From assembly GCA_964035545.1 (NCBI GenBank), contig OZ037765.1, positions 11,588,698-11,652,697 of the forward strand: a DNA stretch of 64,000 nucleotides. The letters run 5' to 3'. The translations under genes were made by a program, and so were the position numbers. Under the pieces are notes generated by a model. The model saw nothing but the letters and a program-made list of their open reading frames with translations. It was not told where the DNA came from and made no database searches. The DNA comes from Bugula neritina. Its lineage: Eukaryota; Bryozoa; Gymnolaemata; Cheilostomatida; Bugulidae. Of this stretch, positions 40,901 to 52,117 are shown piece by piece; within the stretch, counting starts at the first letter, position 1, and the number at the start of each line of letters is the position of its first letter.

Positions 40901-43900
40901 GACTTGAGTAGATTTGGTTTTGGTAAACTTCACTTCCTTCTGTTGCAATCCTGTTTCATCTTGAAGTCCTGGTCTAAATTTGTTCTTAGAGTTTTACAAA
41001 TGGTATTGAATGATTATTTTAGTGTCTAGTTGCTGTCAAGTTGAGTTTGCTAGTGCTATTTTTGTCTGTTGAGTTACATATAGCACACAAATTAAATAGT
41101 CATGCTTTTTAGCTGGGTTTTTCATTTAGCTTCTTACTTAAATCACCATCTTCATCAATATATTTAAGCTACCAAAATATTAAATTTAGTGAAAAGATCT
41201 ACTATAGTGTGCCTTCACCTAACTTTTCATTCAATACTGTTTATGTCTTGTCTTTAATCAGTGACTCACGATACCGAAAAGAATGGAGGACTAACGCTTT
41301 TCACTCAGCAGTACAGAGCTATGTTAGTTAAACGGATGCTTTACACTCTGCGAAACATAAAGTTGACTGTGTCACAGATTGCTTTGCCTCTTCTGTTTAC
41401 TGCTATAACTATTGCCATCATGAAAACTTTGCCCGGTCAGGATGGTGAAGCTCCAAAACTGCCATTCAACTTAGACATGTATGGCAAAACCACGGTAAGT
41501 CTAGCCAGAATAGTTGTAATGAATCTGGTTGGTTAGTTTCTCCTTCTCCTTATCTTATGAACGCTTCATATATAATGTAATATTTGTATTGAGATCAGAG
41601 GCACTGGCAAACAATAAAGTATTATTTTGACTCTTGGGAAGTATTCTTATTGGCCTAGAAGTACACCATTACTATTGGAATAGTCATAGCAGGTCTAATT
41701 ATGTACTTCTAAAAGCTATCAATTTACCCCATATTGTTAATTATGTTCACTCCAAAGTATTACAAGACTATTACGTCAATCCTATTTTTTTTCTGTTATA
41801 GGAAATCTATAGCAAAGAGCCACCTTCCCACACTGGTGTATCTGTATCAGATGCATTCGGTCAGTCTTTCACATCTAGTCTTCAAACTCCAAAGCTGGTG
41901 AATAATCCCAGAGAAGAGATTTTGTCAATAGCCAAGGAGAGTATGAAGGTGGGTCCCCAAATTGTTTAATAGTAAATCATTTTGCAATATATTTGCTGCC
42001 TTTGCTACAGAGATCATCTCTATTTGTAGATCAAAGTATAATATAAATTAAAGTACATTGAAATATACATTTCTTTTTTACTTGTTGGTTTTGTATCATT
42101 ACATATCATATATTGAGGTTGATTTTGTTTTCGGTTTGGAGAATTGAAAATTTCTTGATGCAATAATAATATGAGCGTCTAGCATATTATTTTTAGTTTT
42201 ATTATATATATTTTGGTATTTACTATTTTAGAAATACAAGTTTGAAACAATTATGGCCATGGACTATGACTATAACCGAAATGAAGGCAATTCCAATGTG
42301 ACTGTCTACTTTAATGCTCAACCATATCACGGCGCAGCCACTGCACTGCTGCATGCTGACAACGCATTGCTAAAAGCACTTATCACTAATGACTCATATT
42401 CCTTTGCTGCTGCCAATCATCCTCTCCCACAGTCCTCTCTTGCCAAAATTCAGAGCACCGCCAGCTCTCCTTTTGACCCCGCGTCCTTTGCCTATTCTGC
42501 CAATATGATGTTTGGATTCTCTTTCGTTGCAGCTAGTTTTGTCGTGTTTCTCATTCAGGAACGTTTTAGGTAAGTTTCTTAATCTAACTAATAATTTGGG
42601 TTGTGGAGTTTCAGTTATATGCCTTTCTGGCATCATTAATGGCCATTACGAAGTCTAAAGATGGATTTTTCTCAGTAACTCTAAAATATATCTGTAGCAA
42701 ACGGTAGTGTTGAATTTACCTGTGGTCCTTGTGGTGTAATGGTTAGCATGCCTGCTTGCAAGCCGGAGGTCTTGAGTTCGAATCCCAGTGGGGGCAAAAT
42801 TATTTTATGCAAATGTGTTGGATTTTACAGGAAGATCAAGCACAGTCAGATTGTGAGTGGTGTGAAGTGGTACAACTTCTGGTTGTCTACCTTTACTTGG
42901 GACTTCATCAACTATCTGATACCAGCTTTACTTACAGTTTGCTTGTTTCCCATAGCAGACGTGAAGAATTTAGCAGGTAAAATACATGTTGAACTTTTAC
43001 TCCTCCCGTCATGTGTATAGGTGTGTAGTTTTATCATAAGCACCAGTCATAATTAATAATGGCATGTGTTGGTGCATATAGCAGTAGTTATGATTGGTTG
43101 CATAGGAACTTATAAAGAGTGAAATAAATTTCTTATCCGCTGAAGTTACTAGTGTCAAGGTAATTGCTAAAAGCTAAATATGTGACAAACACTGCCGTAT
43201 TTATATCTCTTATCTTAATTTGTAACTGATATTTATTTCTATTGGCTAATGTGGGCCTGCTGCAAAAATATACAAATAATCGGAAGCTACTGTTTATAAA
43301 ATAATCATATATGATAACGTAAATGAAGCATAGCAAACTGGTTTTAGTATTTTGTAAAATTGAAGCATTACTTTTATATTTTAGGCTAGAAAATCTAGGC
43401 ACTGTTTATTTAAAAATCCTCAAAAGATAAATTGTCTGCGTCACTATATGGGCACAATTATTTATTATGCGAAAAGTCATCATAATTGTAACACCAACTA
43501 ATCGATCTGCTGGAAATGTCCCCTCAGTCAAAAACTGCAAATTTATTTCTGTTTGCAACCGATTTCTAGTGTTTACTTAATTCTGTTAATTTTCTTGGGT
43601 TTCTCATATATACTTTTAGGCTTGTTATTTTTACCCTTTGATGCTACTCTGTTTCTTACACATGGTGTTCTTGCTTTTGCAGATGTATCTAATGGAAACA
43701 TGCAGCCCTTTTACCTCATAGTATTAATGGTAATGTTTGGTCTGGCCAGCTTACCAAATATGTATGCTTTACAGTATCTATTTACTGGAGCAGCTACGGG
43801 TTATGTAGTCACAGCTTTCTATAACCTTCTCACAGGTGAGTAAGATGGTATTATGCCTAGAAGCTGAAGCTCATGGTTACTACACTACCAACCATTGCAG

Positions 43901-46900
43901 TACATATTAGGTCATTATTTTATTTAGTTCTCATAACTCAAGTTTAGCTGATTTGGTGTCAAAAATATCATTATGACAGAGGTCTATTTATTTGATATTT
44001 CCATAAGAAATTTTTGTTGTGAATTATTCTATAATGCTTTGTATGCATATAATATACTCTACCGCATTGGATCACTATTGTAAATAACTCTATAGCTACA
44101 TCAGAAATGATCTTATCTAATCAAAGCTATTATTATGCGTTGTGCCAGGAACTATTAGAATCTTCATACTTTTCTTTTCATCTGCAGGAACATTCCCACA
44201 GTTAGTTATAACAATTCTAAAGACTATTCCAAGTACTAAAGACACAGCTAAGATTGTGGACTGGTTCTTTATTGCCCTGTTACCCAATTACAATATGGGG
44301 TCTGGTATATCCAACCTTTACACCAACTATCAATATATGGATCTCTGCTATAATGAGCTGCCCAAGTGGGCAAATAAGACGGCAGGAAAGGAATCTCTGG
44401 ATGCTATATGTGACCAATATTCCAGCTTTGTCTCCATTCCTTGTTGTAAAAGTGAGGAAACATTAATACATACCTAAATTTTTGTAAATTTGCTATGCAG
44501 TGAAAATATGACAGAACTTTCATTGCAAATAAAACCCCCAGTAAGATGTTATCATTAAAAATAGTGTCGAGGTAATGTTAATAGGTGACTAATCATTTAT
44601 TGAAATTTTTTGTAGATTGCGAAGACAACTGTATAGTTTTTCAAGAAAATTATTTTGCGTGGGAGAGTCCAGGACTGGGCAAGCCTTTAGTATTTTTAGC
44701 TCTTCAATTCTTCCTGTTCTGGTCTATTGTGGTGTTGATTGAAAGTGAAATACTGATCAAGTTGTTCTATCATATTCGACCAAAGCTTCTCATCACCCCT
44801 GAAATGTAAGTAGAAGGAGTTACATGAAACAGTAAATTTAGTAAAATGTAACCTTCTATTACTTTGAACTACAAGCAAAATTGGTCATAATAAGTTTGGC
44901 CTGAAGGTTTGCATAGCGTTTTGTAAGTAAGACTTTTCATATAGCTTAATTTAGATCTTAGTTCTTATGTTAGTATGCCTTTAAATGTGGTGCATAATGA
45001 ACCATTCTAGGGATTTGCTGGAGAGTGATGAAGATGTGAGAAGAGAAAGAGAAAGTATTCAGAACATGTCTGCCTTAGTAAATGGTGATAATCAAGTTAT
45101 TATTTCTGGCCTCACCAAGTACTACTCTGCAAATAAAGCAGTGGATGACTTGTATGTAGCCATACCTAAAGGAGAGTGCTTCGGCCTGTTAGGTATTCCT
45201 ATGCTTATATTTCAGCAATCATGATTTTTTTTATTGTATAGGAGTTGTCATCGTGGGTTAACAAGGCTTGAAATGACAACAAAATTACTATATAATTATG
45301 TGTAATGCAGGTTCAGGTACCTTCTGCTCAGTTAACCTGGCTCAGTTTTTCTTATATCTACCAATTAAGCTAGCGATAAGATGTTATGCAACTTTTTTCT
45401 ATTTACAAGCTACTAGCATTTGAATATAGACCTACTTGAACGTATATCTAATCTAAAATATGCAAATTACTCAAATGCTCTTGATGCATGTTCTATGCCT
45501 AATAAATAAAATGAACTTTAGCCAGCAATTTATGTAACTGTCTTTTAGTACTTAGTTGATCACGTTATTCAATGGTTGTGTTACTCATTCGAGTAATCTG
45601 TAATCGTTCTCAAATATTTTTTCATTTTCTGCTTCACCATTAATCATTCTTTTATAAATTGTAGTTACTTGATGCTAATAATTCTTATAATATATTCAAC
45701 AAATCTTTTCTTTCTTTAGATTGTCAATTATGATGTTTTATTGTCTGAAAACAGGTGTGAATGGAGCTGGTAAAACAACTACCTTTAAAATGCTGACTGG
45801 AGATGAAACCATATCCGGTGGAACTGCTTACATGGCTGGACAGAATGTCAGAACAGATATTCATGAAGTACAGAAGTCTATAGGCTATTGTCCCCAGTTT
45901 GATGCATTGATTGACCAAATGACTGGAGAGGAGATGCTGTATATGTATGCACGTCTGCGTGGTGTTCCGGAAGCTTCTATTCCTCCCATCGTTGACGATC
46001 TTCTTTCTGCACTGCTACTGAATAAACATAGAAATAAGCTGACTAAAGATTACAGGTGAGGGGAGGTACTCTCTCTATGTCAACTGGAGGAGTACTTCTG
46101 TAGCTTTAAACTTCCTTTTTCAAAATTAGCTACAGCACAGGTTATAATTGGCAAGATTGCTTGGCTTCCATAACTGAAATATCGTGGCTTAGTTTAGGGT
46201 TGTATTCAAAAAACATATTTTCGGTATTTTTATGGAGAATTGGTTGTTTAAATATAATGTTATGATGCAACTTTTATTTCAGTGGACTTGTAATTTTATA
46301 ATTAGATACTCTTATATTTTATAGCATCAAAGTGTATTTTTCAATATAATTCTTTTAAAGTTGGCTTATTCAGTAACAACCAAAACTGAATATATTGTTA
46401 TCCGACCGCTGGATTTTACTTTTGAACACGTTCAGTGGATAATTTTATTCTTCTCTGGACACCCAGTTAAACAGTAAACTCTTGGTATTGTGGAAGTTCA
46501 TGTACACAGTATTATTATAGTTGTATGGTACATCACTTTGTGATAGTTGTTACCTTTATAAAGCATTTTAGTTATAACAATATTTTTGTTTTTCAATACT
46601 CATAGCTGACATGCTGATAAAACACACCATGCAAAGATTTCTTTATGAACATCCCATTATATTAAATTTGATTTCACTGTTCTGTAATTACATATGTTTA
46701 CCCTATCTATACGCAAGGTAAATGCAGCACAAAACATGATGAAACGAGTTTATGTTTGTAAAACTATTGAAGCTTGATGATTTCTAGGATCTAGTGTAGT
46801 ATTTTATAACACCCAAGGCAACTGTATGACTTTACACCGCTTTATTGAATTCTGGTTTTACTATTTACATCTTTGACTTAGCCTTTCATTGTTTATACTG

Positions 46901-48170
46901 TTTTATTTGCTAACAGTGGAGGGAATAAAAGAAAGCTGAGCACTGCTATAGCATTGATGGGAGATCCACCAATAGTATTTCTGGATGAACCGACTACTGG
47001 AATGGATCCTGTAGCCAGGAGGATGTTGTGGCAGGCTCTGACTCAAGTGAGGGAGAGTGGTAAAACTCTTATCCTCACGTCTCACAGGTGTGGCCTCATA
47101 GTAATAATTGATTGCATTGACTTTTATATATCTCATCATTTTGAATTAGTTTTGTTAGTGCAGATGCTATGGTAACAGCTGAAGCAAATTGTAATTTTCT
47201 CTCCACTATCTGTTTTAAATGTTTACATCTGAGCTAAAATATTGACACTAGCTAGAGTTATTGAACACATCTATCTCAACCACAGAGTAAAGAGAAAATA
47301 TTAAAAATCGTTTTATAATGTTTTATTTTAATGAAATGTTTGAGATGGACTGCTACAAGTTTCCATTCATCAGACATCAACTACTAGCTGATATAATTAT
47401 TAGGAAATTGGTTAATAACTGAAAAGCTAGTTTGGTAAAACTTGTTGGTCACAATTTGTGCTTTAGCATGGAAGAGTGTGAGGCGTTGTGTACCAGAATG
47501 GCAATAATGGTGAATGGCAAGTTTAGGTGTCTTGGGAGTACACAACATCTGAAGAACAAGTTTGGAGCTGGATACACTCTAATAGCTAGAGTTAGTTACC
47601 CTGCAGATGGATCTCTGCCTGATATTGAAGCTGTAAAATCCTTTGTTGACGAGGAATTCCCGGGTTCTGTCCTCCAAGATAAACACCAGAATCTCGTTCA
47701 GGTATGCCTATGATGCATAGCATGTTGGTTTGTATAATTTGTGTTTTGTGACACCTGTATTAATTGAAGATTGTCATTCCTAATTTTTTCCAATAAATAG
47801 TGGTGTAATTGTATTTATATATTCTTTATTTAATGTTATTAATTCTTTCCGAAACAGCTTCTTTCCTTCTGCACACAAGTTTTATTTATTGTAGTATCAA
47901 ATACCTAAGGAGGGTAGTTTGTCCTGGGCTAAAGTGTTCCAGACAATGGAAGACAACAAGGCTCGACTCCACATTGAAGATTACCTAGTGAGCCAGACTA
48001 CATTGGAACAAGTGTTTATCAACTTTGCTAGAGCTCAAATAGATCCCGTCGATGTGTCCAATGATTGTGGGAGAAGATTTAGACGAAGCTGCTGTGTGTG
48101 CTGTATTCCAGAATACATAGTAGCTCCTGTATCTCAATATAATGATGTCAGTGTTAATATGTCAATTTAA
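31937..48170 (+). CDS. ABCA3-like: ABCA full transporter, copy 1 (ABCA3-like)
   Basis: Exons: 31937-32252, 32390-32537, 33752-33882, 34135-34391, 34508-34630, 34748-34868, 35188-35361, 35883-36064, 36188-36349, 36436-36538, 37436-37590, 37806-37961, 38461-38671, 38772-38870, 39318-39468, 39880-40004, optional 40339-40365, 41262-41494, 41802-41948, 42232-42569, 42831-42976, 43683-43835, 44188-44451, 44616-44805, 45011-45192, 45755-46055, 46917-47087, 47467-47701, 47895-48170. All phases agree; about 1,749-1,758 residues, near human ABCA3. Each half has an N-terminal helix, a large extracellular loop, a helix group and an ATPase. NBD1: GHNGAGKTT (about 558), Q-loop LCPQHD, LSGGQ (657), [14 protein letters not shown]2: [35 protein letters not shown]. 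The tail has [14 protein letters not shown], an ABCA hallmark. ABCA proteins flip or export lipids; the substrate here is unknown. An acceptor at 31897 implies an upstream non-coding exon. Confidence 0.95.
32690..33230 (-). pseudogene. Non-LTR retrotransposon reverse transcriptase remnant
   Basis: Lies antisense in intron 2 of the first ABCA gene. Minus-strand frames read [10 protein letters not shown], then [13 protein letters not shown], a stop and [13 protein letters not shown]. This matches the ADD box and the region after it in LINE-type reverse transcriptases (ADDLVL, LE-W, G-KLN-KTE). Further on, in shifting frames, come [24 protein letters not shown] and NENAALHP, matching the later RT block (KVYKT-VRPALLYG, LE--EMRMLRW). 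Several stops and frameshifts are present, and the first A of the catalytic ADD is E. Boundaries are approximate. Confidence 0.8.
36401..36545 (+). repeat. NBD1 conversion tract 1, copy 1 side
   Basis: This 145-base segment (34 bases of intron, the Walker A exon 36436-36538 and 7 bases of the next intron) matches 58258-58402 with one mismatch. Sequence on either side is dissimilar between the copies. Confidence 0.9.
37436..37607 (+). repeat. NBD1 conversion tract 2, copy 1 side
   Basis: Exon 37436-37590 (Q-loop exon) differs from 58816-58970 at only three of 155 positions. Similarity continues about 17 bases into the following intron and then disappears. The upstream intron is unrelated beyond the acceptor. 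Confidence 0.85.
38426..38676 (+). repeat. NBD1 conversion tract 3, copy 1 side
   Basis: 35 bases of intron plus exon 38461-38671 (Walker B and H-loop) plus 5 intron bases match 60812-61062, with six mismatches in 251. Only one of these changes an amino acid (K to Q). Confidence 0.9.
40339..40365 (+). CDS. Candidate 27-bp micro-exon of ABCA copy 1
   Basis: Nine residues ([10 protein letters not shown] when joined) are flanked by TTGTGTTTTAG and GTATTG. It enters and leaves in phase 1, so it can be included or skipped without shifting the frame between exons 39880-40004 and 41262-41494. It falls in the acidic linker between the two transporter halves. Copy 2 has a phase-matched 18-base candidate at the same place (62921-62938). 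Confidence 0.5.
42725..42795 (+). tRNA. tRNA-like sequence (Ala-UGC or Cys-GCA type), probably pseudo
   Basis: It has a perfect A-box TGGTGTAATGG at 42732-42742 and a near-perfect B-box AGTTCGAATCC at 42775-42785. The acceptor arms GTCCTTG and TGGGGGC pair largely through G-U. The anticodon stem is CCTGC/GCCGG with one mismatch around TTGCAA, so the loop is one base short and the anticodon is ambiguous. The T stem also has one mismatch. It lies in an ABCA intron, about 35 bases before the acceptor of exon 42831-42976. A decayed tRNA gene or the head of a tRNA-derived SINE fits better than an active tRNA. Confidence 0.55.
43620..43682 (+). other. Possible alternative 5' extension of ABCA exon 43683-43835
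   Basis: A second acceptor (ATACTTTTAG) ends at 43619 and is also phase 1. Using it would add 21 hydrophobic residues ([11 protein letters not shown] onward) with no stop before the main exon. The main acceptor CTTGCTTTTGCAG at 43682 has the better pyrimidine tract, and joining there aligns best with ABCA3, so it is preferred. Confidence 0.3.
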
Positions 48171-48508
48171 AATCTGCTACCTGAATTGATATTTATTACC
48201 TGTGATATATTTTTCAAATGCACAATCCAGATTCTATCCAAATCTCTAGAAATGCAAAAAGCTTTTATAAACTCAGTGTTGTGATTTGACCTAATACGTG
48301 TTTATTTTGTTGCTCTTTTTTTGCCATCACATATTTTTTTATTATAATTATAGGTAATTCATTCACTTAAAATTAGTAATTATGTTATATCATAAACATA
48401 ACTATAATTCCATTTTACATATTTTCATGATTTTCACTTAGATTAAATTTATTTTGTTTACTTTTTATTTTTAGTACAAATTTTAAATGAAGTCACTTAT
48501 TCTTTTCA

Positions 48509-48514
48509 AATAAA
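48509..48514 (+). terminator. Poly(A) signal of ABCA copy 1
   Basis: AATAAA about 340 bases after the stop of the first ABCA gene, followed by a T-rich stretch. It is the first canonical signal downstream of the stop. Confidence 0.6.
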
Positions 48515-48610
48515 GTTCTTTATAATCAATTAGTAAAATAATATTAACTTTATATTGTGTTACATGATTTACCACAGTTGTCATTACGAAATACTGAAGC
48601 AGATAAAAGT

Positions 48611-48657
48611 TTATATAAATAAATATATATATAAATATTTAATTATATATATAAATA

Positions 48658-48694
<37 letters not shown>

Positions 48695-48695
48695 A
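48611..48695. repeat. A+T-rich microsatellite
   Basis: TATAAATA-type words, including two direct copies of ATATATAAATATTTAATT, followed by about 14 AT dinucleotides. Confidence 0.85.
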
Positions 48696-48699
48696 GTAG

Positions 48700-51600
48700 C
48701 TGCAAGATTATTCTACAAGTATTTTTATTTAAACAGTCCACCATTGCATTATAGAAATATTAAATGTGTATGACTGTTTTCAATAGCATTAAAAGAATCT
48801 CAATCCGATGTGTACATCATTTATGATGTACTCCAAAAATTCCAAACCAACCAGATAAAAATTATATTAGTAAAAATATTAGACTTGAAGAAATTACTAA
48901 AGGGTTCAACAGAAAAACAAAATAATAGTTCACTAAGCTTGATATGTTGCACTAAGCATATAAACAAAAGAAACAAATATGCAGCATGTACAACTATGAT
49001 ATTTACGGTAGCAAAATATAATAAGCGATTCACTATTTATGAATACCGTCATAAATGGGCAGATTAGGTTAACTTGAATTTGTATACATGTTATATACAA
49101 GTTAATTGTCGGTTAATTTGTACATCTACAGAAATCTAGTTTAAAATTTACAAATAAAACCTGGTAATTTTCTTGGTGAAATAATTATCATGAAGTATGT
49201 GCAAATGAAAAACATTATGAAGTCAAACTTGCACGGTAAACTTCCAAGTATGAAAAAATGCCATATGCATACTTGGCATACCAAAAATATATCATGAATT
49301 TTATATAGATACCAAACTCTTGATAGGAAGTTTTCTTCTTAGATAACGCGTGCTCACAACTTCCGCGCAAGTAATTCACAAGAGTAATTAGTCCCAAGTA
49401 CATGTGTGGAAACACTTTTCAGGCTATTATTCTGTAGTGGTAATCACTCGGGTGACATTCTAATTCTCATCTTTGTACCAACAGAGAGTGTATAGTCGCA
49501 GAACCTTTTAGAAAATGCTCCAGTAATCTGCAACTCAGGTATTATTTTAGTATTTGTAGTAGGTTAGTGTTGTTTATATCACTAAGAATGAAAAAAATTT
49601 GTTTTTTTTAATTTTATTGGTGAATTTTCATTTATTTGACTGCACGTGTAGCCTAACTTTCACTTTCACTTTCACTTTGAGACCAAGTTGCAGCTTGAGT
49701 TTCTCTAAACAAAAATTATTACAATATTTCATTTTTATTTGATTTTAACTCAATTTGCTCACATACACTGTTTTTAAAATTGGATTCAGTGTTTTTTTTT
49801 ATTTGATGTTATTATGTGTATACTGTGTATACTATAGTGTATAACTGTAAGGTAAAGTACAGTGTAAACTAACACTGTAAGACTAAGAATAAGACTAAGT
49901 GTAAACTAAAACTTTAAAATGTAAAGGGACACTTAAACTAGTAGATCTTCATGTTATATTTTTAATTTGAAGCAGCTAACAATTGCCTTTTTGATTATAT
50001 AATAGTTGTTATATTTATAGTAATTTTTATTACTATTGGTGTTTTTACTAACTGAGTTGCAATAGGTAGTTAATTTTACCGTAATTATCACCACCATTAT
50101 GATTATATTAACTTTAAGATCATCATTACTAATTGATTAAGCTTCTAAAGTCTAAGCTTATTATTAAATAGTAAAATCTAAAATCACTTTTGAAAATTAG
50201 TTGAAATCACAATTTTCAAGTTTAATGGCTAGATTAATAAGATTATGGTAATGGTTTAAACAAAAAAGTACAGTTAGCTAGACCATACTGGCCATACATA
50301 TATTTGGAATAACAAAGAGTTTCTGAAGTTCTACCGTGTATTTCCGTGTTGTTATTCGATGTAACTTGGTATAATTTTTGTTTTTTTTTCACCAACATTG
50401 ACAAAATCATTGCCTTGAATGTACGAATATATCAAGTAGGGTTTTGAAGTTGTTTTCAGCAGTAGTAAATCTATTGTCTAGACTATAGTTGGTTGTATTT
50501 AGTTTGCTGTTTATAAAAAAAGTTGAGTTGGTGTTCCTAACAATTACATCTGGGTAACTCATAAAGTAAAACTGTTAGTTAGTTAGCTTTAATTTTGCTG
50601 GAGTGTTGGCATTAGCTATGATGTCATAACTAGCAGTAGCCACACCCAGTTATCAATTGTAATTTCTGGTATATATTTTGTGATAGTGGAAATTCTATTT
50701 TTGGGTTTCTTAGCTATAATGTTTTTGTTCACTAGAATATGCTAGCCTAGTCTTTAATTAGTTGAACAAAGGCTAAGGTGGATAAAATCGTGCATTTGAA
50801 AGTTGCTTTGTTGGCTAACTTTTAGCCAGGTAAAGAAAAGCTAATTTAAAAAGTTATGGCTCTGTCAAAAAATTAAAATTCAGCATCTGTCATCTTTGAC
50901 TGATTTAGTCCAAATTTAAATTCTATGTAATATTATGAAACGAAGTATAGTAGTGGTTGTCGATACTAACTTTGACGTATTCTTGATCAACACTTTCATT
51001 TGGTAGCAAGAATTTTTAATTCTATGATAGAAACACAAATCTTAATTTAAAATTAAAAATGAGAAAATAAAATATGCATGTTTGACCTGATGGATTGTGT
51101 GATAGTAGTTTACTCATGTGATACTATGTTTATCATAGCCACCTTGTTTTACCTACTCAAAGTAATCAAATAATGCTATTTTACTTCATTACATTTAAAA
51201 TTTTATATATATTTTAAGTGTGATCTTCACTTTCTACAGCTTAACTTTATTTAGTCATTATTGAGACTGGCACAGATACACCCATTATTTTTAGATGATG
51301 ATTTTATTTTTCAATGTGATGTGAATGTGCTTCAATCTATACATCTCGATATTGTTTTGGCGCTTGCACTTGAACGTACATTTAATTGTAGGTGTCCTTT
51401 AAAAACTGCATGATTGTATGCTATTTCCCAAAAAGAGTGTATGTCATAGAATACGAATATATTACAGATGATTAGCCCTATACTTATTCTGTAACGTTGT
51501 CAATATGATAGTTATAATATTTGTGTACAGTTGTTACGTTTTTATTGATTCATGTATATATATATCAGCAGCAGTGATGACATACTATGTTACTCTATAA

Positions 51601-52100
51601 TGGCCGTCATAAATCAATATATGCTACCAACTCATTGAAAATCAACAGCCATAGATTGTATGGAATTATTTATAATCCATCTTTTCATTATTTAAGTGGC
51701 ATTTTGGCATCTTTATACCACTGGTATACTTTATTTCTTATTTTTATTTATGTTAACAAAATATCATGTCTTTCTTTTCCAAAGATGTTTTCAATTTGAA
51801 TATATAAAATACAAGCCAAGCTGCAAAAACAGTAAGCGGAGGTTGCTGACCTATGACAGCAAGTTAACTACTTGAACCGTAAATCTGTCCTTATATCTAG
51901 CATTCTGCATTTAACCAAATCACATAATGCTAAAACACCAATACAAAATTTTGTACATTTAATACATTTCTGGGTGGTACATATTGATATTCTTTGCTGT
52001 AGCTAAAGTGTAGTAAGTAAGGGCCAACTAGTTTTATATAAATATAGTTGAATTATATTATTGCATTTTGTTAAATATTATTTCATTGCACTAATACAAT
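48700..52100. other. Spacer between the two ABCA genes
   Basis: No gene was recognised on either strand. It has small low-complexity patches: a TTTCAC repeat at about 49657-49677 and GTAAACT/ACTGTAAG words at 49835-49920. It presumably contains the promoter and a 5' non-coding exon of the second copy, because the second ATG lies directly after a splice acceptor. Confidence 0.5.
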
Positions 52101-52117
52101 ACTTTTTATATTTCAGA

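Noticed and set aside
42739-43020. Frame beginning [16 protein letters not shown]
   Set aside because: Its first part is the translated tRNA-like sequence; only the part from 42831 is real ABCA coding sequence.
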